Notes under the pieces: generated by a model | Told to the model about the DNA's origin: nothing | The model's database searches: none | Seen by the model: only the letters and a program-made list of their open reading frames with translations | In this document: in pieces, positions 1-8,474 of the stretch | Position numbering within the stretch: position 1 is the first letter of the stretch | How the letters are laid out: each line of letters starts with the position of its first letter | Program-made: the position numbers and the translations under genes | Source: Chloroflexi bacterium HGW-Chloroflexi-10 | Lineage (GTDB): Bacteria; Chloroflexota; Anaerolineae; Anaerolineales; Anaerolineaceae | Length of the DNA stretch: 64,000 bases | Direction of reading: 5' to 3' | Assembly (NCBI GenBank): GCA_002840755.1 | Contig: PHBZ01000020.1 | Location: forward strand, 1-64,000

Positions 1-66
1 AAAATTGCTTGGCAAATCAATTTTACAGGATTTCCTTTGTCGATCTTCTTTCTTTTTTTTAAACTG

Positions 67-777
67 TCAGGTAGCTAGTCCATAATTTGATAAGATATCA
101 GGTAATAAGTAATATTTAAATAATTGGGTAAAATTGGGGTCACCGTAATTTGTTTTGTTAACTAAATCTCCCCCCTCACCTGACTCGTATGTAGATTCTG
201 CCCCCACAACCAATTGTTCCAGTTTTCCCAATTGATTGTGATATGAAATTGAAATGTGAGTACGTGAGCCATTATTATATAAATCTATATCAGTATTACC
301 CATAGTAGCATCTGCTGTATTCGAATGAGTAATTATATCCTTCGCAAATGTAACAATACCAAACCGTTTTATGAAGGCTTGACTGGTTTGAGAAGTGTCC
401 AATTGAGGAGACAGTCCCCAAAAGCAAGGCAATCTACATTCTCCATTGTTGTGCAGCATCTCAATCACAAATTCTCTTATCTCTGGTCCGGACATGGTTG
501 ATGCAGGTATTGGAGTTGTTGTTAAACTTCCAATTCGAGTTGGTGTGAGTGAAATTGACGGTGTAATCGACCTCTCTATGTAGGTTTGAATAGGTGTCGG
601 ACTCTGCTCTGGAAACACTGTTACATTGGCAGTAAAAGCGATCGTCGCATTACTGGTTTTTGTAATTGCTGGAAAGTCTATCTGAGTTGGTATTACAGTA
701 GCGTTCTGTTGAAACGAATTTGATACACATCCAACAAGCAAGAATAACCATATCAAACACAAACCACTTTTTTTCAT
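67..777 (-). CDS. Putative lipoprotein, possibly C-terminally truncated
   Basis: The 236-residue protein starts with a short charged N-terminus, a hydrophobic stretch and the lipobox L-V-G-C (Cys at about residue 17), so it should be a lipid-anchored exported protein. Residues about 25-95 are a low-complexity Thr/Ser/Pro linker. A small folded domain follows; it begins with the motif C-R-L-P-C-F-W-G, which I recognise from many uncharacterised Chloroflexota lipoproteins. Members of that family usually continue past a 'hLxxYGxP' motif near the end. Here the protein stops right after the equivalent L-S-N-Y-G-L, so the C-terminus may be lost by a frameshift or mutation just upstream of position 67. 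Function is unknown. The next gene on the same strand, starting at 2202, is also a lipoprotein. Confidence 0.75.
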   Translation of the reverse strand: MKKSGLCLIWLFLLVGCVSNSFQQNATVIPTQIDFPAITKTSNATIAFTANVTVFPEQSPTPIQTYIERSITPSISLTPTRIGSLTTTPIPASTMSGPEIREFVIEMLHNNGECRLPCFWGLSPQLDTSQTSQAFIKRFGIVTFAKDIITHSNTADATMGNTDIDLYNNGSRTHISISYHNQLGKLEQLVVGAESTYESGEGGDLVNKTNYGDPNFTQLFKYYLLPDILSNYGLAT

Positions 778-981
778 ATTGCAATCCTTACAACTCTACC
801 TTGAACGGAGTTGTACTATCCAAAAATGCATTTTTTGACTCATAAATCGGCATGTTCTATTCCTTCAGATTCACTGTCCCACATATCATATGCCCAGCCA
901 AGGAACATATCCGCAAAAATTTCAGAGGACTAATTCCATATTTGGGGAATAATCCTCACCATAGGAAATATATGTCCGGTA

Positions 982-2202
982 TTATTTTATTCTAATATAA
1001 CTCCATTTCTCACCATCAAAATAGGATAATCCCTGATCATAGGATCCTACCCAAACCGTACCATCCTTTCCAATCGCCATAGCACAATTATGATTATCGG
1101 CTAGGCCATCCTCTTTTGTGTATAAGAACCAGTCTTTTCCATCATATCGATAAACACCGATATCGGCTTCAGCTTTGTAAACATTACAGGTAAGTGGAAA
1201 ATCAGGGAATGAATCTGTGAAACTGAACCATATATCACCATTCTTATTAACGGCCATATCCGTAACAACCCCATCCCAATCCTGAACCTTCACCCACCTT
1301 GGTGTATGCATGGACCAATATATGCCATCAAAGGAATAAAACCGGTTGCCAATTACGGACCATAATCGATCCTGATTATCGAAAGCAACCGCGAAAATTC
1401 TATCTCTGCCAGTACCTCGAGCTGCTATGGGATTCCACTGACCATCATTATAAAAAGTGATAATTTCTGCCGGCCAGGTAAGGGATCCTCCATTTCCATA
1501 TCGCCAAACAATGTCTTTGGAATTGATCAAAAGGTCATCAATCGAGCTGCTAAAGGTTATTTCAATCCAGCCATCTTCACTGAATTGCCCCAATGTCGCA
1601 TTATTGTACTTTCCCATTTCTTTAACATTGACTAATAAGCTTCCATCATTGGTCACAAGCAAATCCAGGATATTGTTACTCGGCAGCCCATCCTCCGTTG
1701 TAAAGATGTCCCATTCCTCACCATTCCATCTCGACAACCCTTTGCCGTCCGTTCCAACCCAAATTGCACCGTCGGATGTTTGTGCCAGAGATGTAATAAA
1801 AAATGGCATAGAAGGTTCATCATTTAATATATAACTGGTTAATTTTCCTCCATCTATGTCCCAATGCACAACGCCGCCGGGATTGCCGGTCCATATATCA
1901 TTGTCTCTATCAATAAGGATTATTCGGATTTGATTTCCGGGTGTCCAATGTTCCTTAACCACCCAATGATCTGATGGCGTGGGAATCACCGCAGATATAG
2001 AAGGTGTCTGTGTTGGTAAATCTATTTGTGTTGTATTAATCGGAAGCACCTCTTCAGTATTTTTCAGTATCAGGGCTATAGTGGTAGCACTCTCAGTAAA
2101 TACATCTACCTCTCGTGTTATTACACTTTGTTTACAGGCTGCTAACAATCCAATACTCAATATTAATAATACTTTAAGGAGGCGTTTCAGTAATTCTTTC
2201 AT
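982..2202 (-). CDS. Lipoprotein with two-component-regulator-type beta-propeller
   Basis: The 406-residue protein has a signal peptide ending in the lipobox L-L-A-A-C (Cys at about residue 23), then a Ser/Thr/Pro linker to about residue 75. The rest is a series of propeller blades of the Reg_prop (ligand_beta_prop) type: repeated W-V-G-x-x-x-x-G-L-S-x-W/Y/F-x-G followed by W-x-x-Y/F-T-x-E-D-G-L. Such repeats are the extracellular sensor part of hybrid two-component regulators. Here they occur alone on a lipid anchor, with no histidine kinase or transmembrane segment, so the protein is probably a surface-exposed binding or sensing propeller. The ligand cannot be told from sequence. The start codon at 2202 gives a complete signal peptide. 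Confidence 0.85.
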   Translation of the reverse strand: MKELLKRLLKVLLILSIGLLAACKQSVITREVDVFTESATTIALILKNTEEVLPINTTQIDLPTQTPSISAVIPTPSDHWVVKEHWTPGNQIRIILIDRDNDIWTGNPGGVVHWDIDGGKLTSYILNDEPSMPFFITSLAQTSDGAIWVGTDGKGLSRWNGEEWDIFTTEDGLPSNNILDLLVTNDGSLLVNVKEMGKYNNATLGQFSEDGWIEITFSSSIDDLLINSKDIVWRYGNGGSLTWPAEIITFYNDGQWNPIAARGTGRDRIFAVAFDNQDRLWSVIGNRFYSFDGIYWSMHTPRWVKVQDWDGVVTDMAVNKNGDIWFSFTDSFPDFPLTCNVYKAEADIGVYRYDGKDWFLYTKEDGLADNHNCAMAIGKDGTVWVGSYDQGLSYFDGEKWSYIRIK

Positions 2203-2608
2203 TGGTAAAAACTCCTGTCAGAGGGTTGAAAATGGTGATCATTCATTATTTTGAAACCATGCATTCATGTGGTTTTCCAACAAAAACCAAACTCCGTCCT
2301 ACCGACAGCGCTAAAAGAATGCCCGCTCCGGATAGTCAATTAAATCCATTGTTTTCTGCATCTTTCCCACCAATAAAAAACACATTCTGAAAACAGTATA
2401 GCCATATACACAACCCCGGTCAACAGGATATTCCGAAAACTTATATCTCAATTCTGTCCTGCCCTTATTTATCTATTATTACCCCTGATTCATAATACGG
2501 CCTTCCCCAAAAGGGTAGGTGATTACAACATACCAATTTCCGTGCCCGCCAACGGCACAAAAAATACCGGGTTAATTTTGAAATTCGGATCGATTACAAA
2601 GGGCTTTA

Positions 2609-2636
2609 AAGTCCCTCCCTGACTAGGGAGGGACTT
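2609..2636. repeat. Perfect 12-bp inverted repeat (hairpin)
   Basis: AAGTCCCTCCCT and its exact complement are separated by the loop GACT. The right arm word GGGAGGGACTT is partly repeated just downstream (TTAGGGAGGG). There is no T-tract on either side, so this looks more like an intergenic repeat element than an intrinsic terminator. Confidence 0.6.
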
Positions 2637-2686
2637 AGGGAGGGTAAATTCAGCGGAAAATTCGTCTTCCAATTTTCAAAAACCCC

Positions 2687-2715
2687 TTGACAAATTAGAA
2701 CTTATTTTCTACAAT
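2687..2715 (+). promoter_or_regulatory. Near-consensus sigma70 promoter without an adjacent gene
   Basis: TTGACA, a 17-bp spacer and TACAAT. It points rightward. The first plausible gene downstream starts at 3266, which would give a leader of roughly 545 nt. It may instead drive an unrecognised RNA or be a relic. Confidence 0.45.
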
Positions 2716-3265
2716 AGGAGCAAACCAAAATAGTTTTTGTTACGGCCCGGCACCTTAAAAACTGCATAGTTCACCACTTTACAGCTTCCCATTTCCCGTT
2801 TCTTGCTTCCTGCCCCATTCGTTTTGAAACGAATAAAGGAACGAATAATCGTCAAAAACCAGCACATCTGTGCTTCTTCAAAAACATGACCCCACCCATA
2901 CCGGTCATTTCCCGGAAATACATTCGTTCCGATTGGAATTATTTTTACGAAAACGCAACGCACTCCGACGCAAAGCGCTCCAAGCGCAGCGCAGGAGACA
3001 TAGCGACGTTGTCCTGACGCGCAGCGCTCCGAACGCCACAGGTCCCGAATGTAATGAGGGATTGCGAGGAGACCGTCTTTTTGTGAAGGAAGGAGACGAT
3101 AAAACGAATCCCCCACGTTTTTTGCAGCCCCCTGAAAAATGACCAATCAATTGTATGAAACGAATGATTCTGCGGATGTGCTTTGTACACAATCGGACGC
3201 AGAATTTTGAAAAGACTATAATAAAAGAAAAATTCCAGGTATAGAAGGGTGATCGCCAGCAGCGC

Positions 3266-4330
3266 ATGAAACAACAACCGGGAAAAATTGCATTTTTAGG
3301 TTCAGGTGAGACGGCGGCAGCCGGTGGAAAAATGTATGAATACCTTGCGGCACAATTGAAGACGCCGTTGCAGGTTTCTGTTCTGGAAACACCGGCTGGG
3401 TTTGAGTTGAACTCATCCCAGGTTGCTGGGCGCGTCACTGATTATTTGCGGGTGCGCCTGCAAAACTACCGCCCCATAGTGCATCAGATTGGTGCGCTTC
3501 GCCGTGGAAACCCGGGTGGAACGGACGATGCTGAATTGCTGCAGCCGTTGTTAACCAGTGAGTTGATCTTTTTAGGCCCTGGCAGCCCCAGCTATACCGT
3601 GCGCCAATTGCAGCATTCATTGGCCTGGCAAATCATCCTGGCGCGTGTGCTCAGCGGCGCTTCACTGGCATTGGCCAGTGCGGCGGTGATTGCTTCGGGC
3701 ACCCTGTCCTTACCGGTCTATGAAATATACAAAGTGGGTGAGGATCCCTTCTGGAAACCCGGCCTGGATTTGCCCGGTCTGTTGGGTTTGAAGCTGGTTT
3801 TCTTCCCTCATTGGAACAATCGGGATGGCGGTGAGGAACTGGATACCCGTTATTGTTTCATGGGCGCGCCCCGCTTGGCGGAACTCTTGCAGCAGCTGCC
3901 TGCAGGTGTGAATATGCTCGGCATTGATGAACATACTGCCCTGGTATTGGACCTGGCAGAGGCAACGGCAAGTGTGCAAGGTGTCGGCACGGTGACCATT
4001 TTTGCCCGCCAACCGAACCAGCAGGTGTTTCATTCCGGGCAGCATTTTCCACTCAGCTTGTCAGGCGATTTTCACCTGCCGGCCAACCTGGAACCCTGGA
4101 TTTCTGCGTCGGTAGCGGAAATGCTGGCAGCAAGTGATCCTGATCCGTTGGCGAATAGGCTGGAGCAGCCGGACGAGGCTGTATTGCTTCTGTTGGAAGA
4201 ACGTCGCGTGGCACGCACACAGCAAAAATGGCAGCGCGCTGATCAACTTCGCGATTTGATATTAGCTCAAGGTTGGCAGGTGCTGGATACCGCGCAGGGC
4301 CAGGTTATCCAAAAATTAAAAACCGGATAA
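3266..4330 (+). CDS. Peptidase S51/cyanophycinase-like protein with CysS-type C-terminal tail
   Basis: A 354-residue protein. Residues 1 to about 275 resemble the class I glutamine-amidotransferase-like fold of peptidase S51/cyanophycinase. There is an N-terminal I-A-F-L-G-S-G-E-T strand, a G-T-D-D-A-E segment, a nucleophile-elbow-like G-P-G-S-P-S-Y-T region, A-S-A-A-V-I-A-S-G, and a late G-I-D-E-H-T-A segment like the family's acid/His region. Residues about 300-354 form a separate helical tail with the pattern E-E-R-R-x-A-R-x-x-x-x-W-x-x-A-D-x-L-R-D. That tail resembles the C-terminal module of cysteinyl-tRNA synthetases. The presumed reaction is hydrolysis of a peptide or amide bond, but the substrate is unknown. 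It reads into the next gene with almost no gap, so the two are probably co-transcribed. Confidence 0.7.
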   Translation: MKQQPGKIAFLGSGETAAAGGKMYEYLAAQLKTPLQVSVLETPAGFELNSSQVAGRVTDYLRVRLQNYRPIVHQIGALRRGNPGGTDDAELLQPLLTSELIFLGPGSPSYTVRQLQHSLAWQIILARVLSGASLALASAAVIASGTLSLPVYEIYKVGEDPFWKPGLDLPGLLGLKLVFFPHWNNRDGGEELDTRYCFMGAPRLAELLQQLPAGVNMLGIDEHTALVLDLAEATASVQGVGTVTIFARQPNQQVFHSGQHFPLSLSGDFHLPANLEPWISASVAEMLAASDPDPLANRLEQPDEAVLLLLEERRVARTQQKWQRADQLRDLILAQGWQVLDTAQGQVIQKLKTG

Positions 4331-4351
4331 TTGGGGTTACAATACCACTTT

Positions 4352-5818
4352 ATGGATTTACACCCCCAATTTCTTGAACGTATATCCCCGCTTAAGCCGC
4401 TGCTTCAATCGGCGCTTTCGCCCGAGATTCAAGTGCTGCAGGCGGAATATCTGAGGGAAATTCCGGCCCATTATCTGGGTAACCCTTACACACAGGCGCA
4501 AGTAATCCTCAATGTGCTCCTGGTAAGCAATGCGCGCCTGGTAATACCCAAAAAACCGCAAACATCCTTTGTTGATTTTTACCGGCAGCTTGGTAGAGAA
4601 GACCCGGCCTTATTGCAGCGGATCATTTCTCCTTCGGGAACCGCGAAATCCGCAGCAAGTAACTGTACTTCGCCGATCAAAGAAATCACTGGCATGTGCC
4701 TTTCAGGTTTCAGTTTACCTGGTGATGCGCAGTACTATGGTTGGTCTGCTTTACAGGCTGAGGCGCTCCATCAGGCGTTGGACCTATCCCTGCTTTTTCA
4801 AGGGAACGGGTTATTTTATAACCGCGGCTCAGTGTTGTATGATGGCGATAACTTGCTCGCCTACCCGGATATGTTCCTGGCGGACCTGCTTACACAGGAT
4901 CTGCCCGCTCAGGTCCGCGAAATGGTTGCCGTCTCCGAAACCAGCCTCAAAAGAAACCTGCTTTTCTTTGTTCTTACATCTGAAGGTCGCATGGAAGCGT
5001 ATAGCCACAAATTTCTTCCAACGGAAACCTACCGGCAGGGAATGGCGCGTTTGCAGCAGAGTTTTCGTGACCGCCAGGTAAGCTGCGCGATGGCTGCCTC
5101 GCCCCCTCTGGTTATTCCGGGTGAGCACAATCAACCTGTTTATCTCTCCCTCGAAACAATCCTGGGAGAGTATCACGCCAACGATGTGCGCCATGCCCTC
5201 TATTGTCCCTACGAAAACGCTGTGCTGCTTTCAGGCGAATTGGGTCGGGCGCAATGTCTCCAGCCGGCGCTGCTGGCTTCTTCCATTGCTTCTCAGAAAG
5301 GTGAGCCGGTGCGTGTGCCGTTAGCGGAATCGCTGGATTTTCATTCTCCGCAAGGTATGGCAGCTATCCTGGATAAACATGGCTATCGTGGCCGGTTTTC
5401 TCTGGATCTTGAGGAAGACCCGCCGGTTCTATCTATCCAGCCTCTGGAAGGTGTGTACAGCCACCTGATCCCATTTCTGACGCGCGCCGGGGTATTCGGT
5501 CTGATTCAGACGAGCGGCACCCATGGCAATATCACCGGAAACGACGGCCCCACGCTGCGCCAGTTGTCCGCGATTTTGCGCGATCTGAACAGCCAACCCC
5601 CGTTTGACAGCGATCCGATCATCGCCGCCGCATCCGGTTCTCAGGGGAATGATGTACCCAATATTGTCTGCCGAAACATAAAAGGTGAGCCAGGATTGCT
5701 GGCGAATATGGTTTCGCAAGCCAGTCTTGACGATCACCCCATACAACGCGGAACCGTGACCACCCCCCGGGTTGGAATTGCTGTCCCTATAGATCGGCAT
5801 ACAGTAAAAGCTGAATAA
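4352..5818 (+). CDS. Hypothetical protein, about 488 residues
   Basis: I do not recognise this protein. It starts about 20 nt after the preceding stop. An in-frame TTG at 4331 would add seven residues, but the ATG at 4352 gives a more natural N-terminus (M-D-L-H-P-Q-F); neither has a clear ribosome binding site. No signal peptide or membrane helices are visible, so it should be cytosolic. Residues about 385-430 contain a Gly/Asn-rich segment (S-G-T-H-G-N-I-T-G-N-D-G-P-T) that could bind a phosphate or metal. The close spacing with the S51-like gene upstream suggests a joint, unknown role. Confidence 0.7.
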   Translation: MDLHPQFLERISPLKPLLQSALSPEIQVLQAEYLREIPAHYLGNPYTQAQVILNVLLVSNARLVIPKKPQTSFVDFYRQLGREDPALLQRIISPSGTAKSAASNCTSPIKEITGMCLSGFSLPGDAQYYGWSALQAEALHQALDLSLLFQGNGLFYNRGSVLYDGDNLLAYPDMFLADLLTQDLPAQVREMVAVSETSLKRNLLFFVLTSEGRMEAYSHKFLPTETYRQGMARLQQSFRDRQVSCAMAASPPLVIPGEHNQPVYLSLETILGEYHANDVRHALYCPYENAVLLSGELGRAQCLQPALLASSIASQKGEPVRVPLAESLDFHSPQGMAAILDKHGYRGRFSLDLEEDPPVLSIQPLEGVYSHLIPFLTRAGVFGLIQTSGTHGNITGNDGPTLRQLSAILRDLNSQPPFDSDPIIAAASGSQGNDVPNIVCRNIKGEPGLLANMVSQASLDDHPIQRGTVTTPRVGIAVPIDRHTVKAE

Positions 5819-5851
5819 GGACAGTAGCCTGGGTTCAGACATGCCTTGTTT

Positions 5852-6388
5852 TTATTCCGGATGGCGCTTGATGGAAAATTCTAGTTGCAGAAAATCTTCA
5901 CCATCCGGATAGTGGCTCTTTACCGATTGCTCCAATGTCATACCGCATTTCTGCATCACCTTTGCGGAAGCCGCATTGCGGGAATCACAGGTGGCCGTGA
6001 CTTTGTCAAAATTCATTGTAGTAAAACAGGCATTAATTAAGGCAGCGGCGATTTCCTGCGCATAACCAAATCCCCAAAAAGCGGGTTTTAAGAAATAGCC
6101 AATTTCAGCAACACCGCCTTTTTCATAACGGTCAAGAATGGTAAACCCGCTCTCGCCAATAATTTGGTGGCTTTCATTTAAACAGACTGCCAGAAAGTAT
6201 TTTTTACGGTTGGAGTTGTTTGCTTCCAACAGACATTCTTCAAAACGTTTCCCGCTTTCGTCAACGGAACCAGAGCGTACCGAAAGGTAGCGGTTGACCT
6301 GTGGATTGGACAAAAGCTCATGAAAATCCTGAAGGTCTGCCGGGAGATGGTCGCGCAGATAAATCCGCTTAGCCTGAATCTGAAACAT
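5852..6388 (-). CDS. GNAT acetyltransferase, RimJ/RimL type
   Basis: A 178-residue N-acetyltransferase of the RimJ/RimL/SpeG-like branch (Acetyltransf_3). It opens with R-I-Y-L-R-D-H-L, has the core strand E-I-G-Y-F-L-K-P-A-F-W-G-x-G-Y-A that contributes to acetyl-CoA binding, and later N-x-A-S-A-K-V-M-Q-K-C-G-M, the helix alpha4 signature of this family. It uses acetyl-CoA to acetylate an amine, probably on a protein N-terminus or small molecule. It directly follows cobU on the same strand (start one base beyond the cobU stop), so it sits at the end of the cobamide operon. Nothing in its sequence ties it to cobamides. Confidence 0.88.
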   Translation of the reverse strand: MFQIQAKRIYLRDHLPADLQDFHELLSNPQVNRYLSVRSGSVDESGKRFEECLLEANNSNRKKYFLAVCLNESHQIIGESGFTILDRYEKGGVAEIGYFLKPAFWGFGYAQEIAAALINACFTTMNFDKVTATCDSRNAASAKVMQKCGMTLEQSVKSHYPDGEDFLQLEFSIKRHPE

Positions 6389-6934
6389 TTATTTCACTTT
6401 CATGGGGATACCCGCTACCATAAAGATGACGCTGGAGGCAGCAGCAGCCAGACGCTGGTTGGCTCGCCCCAGCAAATCGGTATATTTACGTCCAAGCGCA
6501 TACGGCGAAACCAGGCTGAGTCCCACCTCATTCGAGACCACAAACCAGGGTACAGCGGAATAAGCCATGGAGACCAACAATCCATCAATTTCCTGGTCAA
6601 CGGCGTTTTGCAAATCGTCCAGGTTGGTCTCTTCCGGGAAAGATAACAGGATATTGGATACCAACAGGGTAATGCAATCGAGTAAGACTGCCTCGGGTTT
6701 GGGATCTAATTCCAGATAACGGTCAGCTATTTGCTGGGTGGCTTCCAGTGTCTGCCAGCCGGCCGGCCGGGCAGCCTTGTGACGGATGATGCGCCGTGCC
6801 ATTTCCTCATCTCCGGCTTCTGCCGTGGCGATAAATACTATTTTCTCTGCGGTGGTTGTGGCGAGCTGTTCGGCATAAGTGGATTTTCCGCTGCGAGCCC
6901 CTCCCAATATTAGTGTAAGTTGAAGCGTTTTCAT
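6389..6934 (-). CDS. cobU: Adenosylcobinamide kinase / adenosylcobinamide-phosphate guanylyltransferase
   Basis: A 181-residue CobU/CobP family enzyme. It phosphorylates adenosylcobinamide and then adds GMP from GTP, giving AdoCbi-GDP, the acceptor used by CobS. The P-loop G-G-A-R-S-G-K-S lies at about residues 11-18. A conserved R-H-K-A-A-R-P-x-x-W segment carries the guanylylated histidine. The family segment F-V-V-S-N-E-V-G-L-S-L-V is present, as is the C-terminal L-G-R-A-N-Q-R-L-A-A. Length is normal. The start overlaps the cbiR stop by 4 bp (ATGA), so translation is probably coupled. If CbiR releases AdoCbi-phosphate, CobU's second activity would recycle it directly. Confidence 0.95.
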   Translation of the reverse strand: MKTLQLTLILGGARSGKSTYAEQLATTTAEKIVFIATAEAGDEEMARRIIRHKAARPAGWQTLEATQQIADRYLELDPKPEAVLLDCITLLVSNILLSFPEETNLDDLQNAVDQEIDGLLVSMAYSAVPWFVVSNEVGLSLVSPYALGRKYTDLLGRANQRLAAAASSVIFMVAGIPMKVK

Positions 6935-7746
6935 GATTTGTGTTCCGGTTGTTGTGTGTTTTTATATCTTTCCAGGCTGTCCTGAACTACTTGGAGCGAG
7001 CTTTCAAAATCAGATTGGTTGAATACCTCCAGGGTCACCACGCCATCGAAAGCGGATTGGGCCAGGAAGTGGATTACAGCATCCGTTTGTGGCGTGGTGA
7101 TAAAGGAGAGGGATTGGTGGTCGCGGGTGTGAATGCCGTGCAGATGAATGACGCGTGTGCGCGGTAACGCACTGTTCAGTACCGGGAGCGGATCATGCTG
7201 GTCCAGCCACAGGTGGCCGATATCAACACAGCGTGAAACGGGAAGTCTTTCGAAAACAGGTTCCCAAAACCCCAGTGGGTATCCCTCCAGGTTTTCAACT
7301 GCCAGAAGTTCAGCGCTGCCGGCCCAATTGGCGGTGATTTCCAGGGCACGGCAAGCCTGGGAAATCCATTTTTGATAGGCTTCTGCTGTATAGGTAGGCA
7401 GCAGTTCGCGTCCATCCAGATGCAGTACATAAGCAAATGGATTGAGACTGTGAGTGCAGTCGATCACTTTTTGGGCTTTTTGCAGCGAAACATGTCGCGT
7501 ATCCCCGGCGTCCCCCAGACGTAGATCAAGTGGTAAATGGACGGTATAAGTGAGCTGATGCTGCCCGGCTATTTCGCTTAAAGACAGCAGCGTCGCTTCA
7601 TCCGGCAGGTTGTTAGGGCCGTCATCAACCTCAAACAGCACCAGTTCCACATCACAAACCTGTGAGGCCAGGAATTGCACGTTGGGCAGGATATCGTCCG
7701 GAATGATATAGGAGGTAGTACCAATTTTTAGTGGAAATGGCTTCAT
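6931..7746 (-). CDS. cbiR: Cobamide-remodelling phosphodiesterase CbiR
   Basis: A 271-residue TIM-barrel protein of the AP-endonuclease-2/xylose-isomerase-like superfamily. The N-terminus (K-I-G-T-T-S-Y-I-I-P-D-D-I-L-P-N-V) and the segment V-E-L-V-L-F-E-V-D-D match what I know of CbiR. CbiR hydrolyses the phosphoester of the nucleotide loop of incoming cobamides so the lower ligand can be swapped. Likely metal ligands are spread as expected: V-H-L-P-L-D, L-H-L-D-G-R-E, E-N-L-E-G, D-I-G-H-L-W-L-D, H-L-H-G and a late L-E-V-F. The context is strong: it overlaps cobS and cobU by 4 bp on either side, in an operon with import and loop-assembly genes but no corrin-ring synthesis genes. Confidence 0.85.
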   Translation of the reverse strand: MKPFPLKIGTTSYIIPDDILPNVQFLASQVCDVELVLFEVDDGPNNLPDEATLLSLSEIAGQHQLTYTVHLPLDLRLGDAGDTRHVSLQKAQKVIDCTHSLNPFAYVLHLDGRELLPTYTAEAYQKWISQACRALEITANWAGSAELLAVENLEGYPLGFWEPVFERLPVSRCVDIGHLWLDQHDPLPVLNSALPRTRVIHLHGIHTRDHQSLSFITTPQTDAVIHFLAQSAFDGVVTLEVFNQSDFESSLQVVQDSLERYKNTQQPEHKS

Positions 7747-8474
7747 TGGATCACCATAATTAGTAAAACAGCAGTTTCAACAAGTTCTACGACCAGGCCG
7801 AGTACGTCGCCGGTAAGGCCGCCCAACCGTCGTGCAGCCATTCGCTGAATAGCCAGCGTCAGTAAAATGGACAGGAGGATAGCCGGAATAGCCAGCCATC
7901 CAACGCCCATCATCGGTAAACCCACTGCCAGAATCACCCACGGGAGCCATTGAACCGGTTTTGCCAGCCCATTCGCAAATGTTTCTCCCATTCCGCCTGG
8001 GCGGGCAAATGGGCGGGTGGCGCTCCACACCAGCATGGCGCGTCCCATAGCCGCCGCTGCCGGTAAAGCAAACCAGGCAATGGGGGTGGTGAGCAAGCTG
8101 ACCGTTGCCACCTTTATCAACAGGTGGAAGATGAGGGTTAACGCGCCAAAACTGCCCAGTCGTGAGTCTTTAAGGATTTCCAAACGCCGTTCGGGAGCCG
8201 CAGAGACCAGCAGCCCATCTCCGCAGTCAGCCAGACCGTCCAGGTGCAGACCACCAGTCAGCAGCGCCCAGGCGGCTACCACCAGGATTCCGACCAGGAG
8301 TGGGGGGAAGATCAGCCCCAATACCCAACGCAGCCCGGCTAACAGCAGCCCAATCACCAGACCCACCAGTGGAAACCATCGGGCAGATTTTCCCAGATCC
8401 TTAAATTGCAGTTGCTGTGGATAGGGGATCGGCAGGATGGTCAGAAAGCAAAACGCCTGACGCAGGGAACTCAT
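7743..8474 (-). CDS. cobS: Adenosylcobinamide-GDP ribazoletransferase (cobalamin synthase)
   Basis: A 243-residue polytopic membrane enzyme that joins AdoCbi-GDP and alpha-ribazole (phosphate) to form adenosylcobalamin (phosphate). The diagnostic metal-binding motif H-L-D-G-L-A-D-C-G-D-G-L lies at about residues 76-87. Around it are at least five hydrophobic helices, rich in Gly, Leu and Ala. The N-terminal R-Q-A-F-C-F-L-T-I-L-P-I-P is typical of the family. The gene overlaps cobT upstream and cbiR downstream by 4 bp each. Confidence 0.95.
   Translation of the reverse strand: MSSLRQAFCFLTILPIPYPQQLQFKDLGKSARWFPLVGLVIGLLLAGLRWVLGLIFPPLLVGILVVAAWALLTGGLHLDGLADCGDGLLVSAAPERRLEILKDSRLGSFGALTLIFHLLIKVATVSLLTTPIAWFALPAAAAMGRAMLVWSATRPFARPGGMGETFANGLAKPVQWLPWVILAVGLPMMGVGWLAIPAILLSILLTLAIQRMAARRLGGLTGDVLGLVVELVETAVLLIMVIQ

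Larger units (their letters stand above)
2203..3265. other. Noncoding region, about 1.06 kb
   Basis: No convincing gene in either strand. Overlapping short ORFs on both strands lack ribosome binding sites and family signatures. The stretch holds a perfect 12-bp-stem hairpin at 2609-2636, a near-consensus sigma70-type promoter at 2687-2715, and a GC-rich patch at about 2945-3090. That patch contains several variants of a GCGC-AGCGCTCC word and looks like a decayed dispersed repeat. Confidence 0.6.

Noticed and set aside
2709..3438. Overlapping minus- and plus-strand ORFs of 60-177 residues
   Set aside because: They overlap one another and the real gene at 3266, have no ribosome binding site and show Arg/Cys-rich, non-protein-like composition typical of shadow frames.
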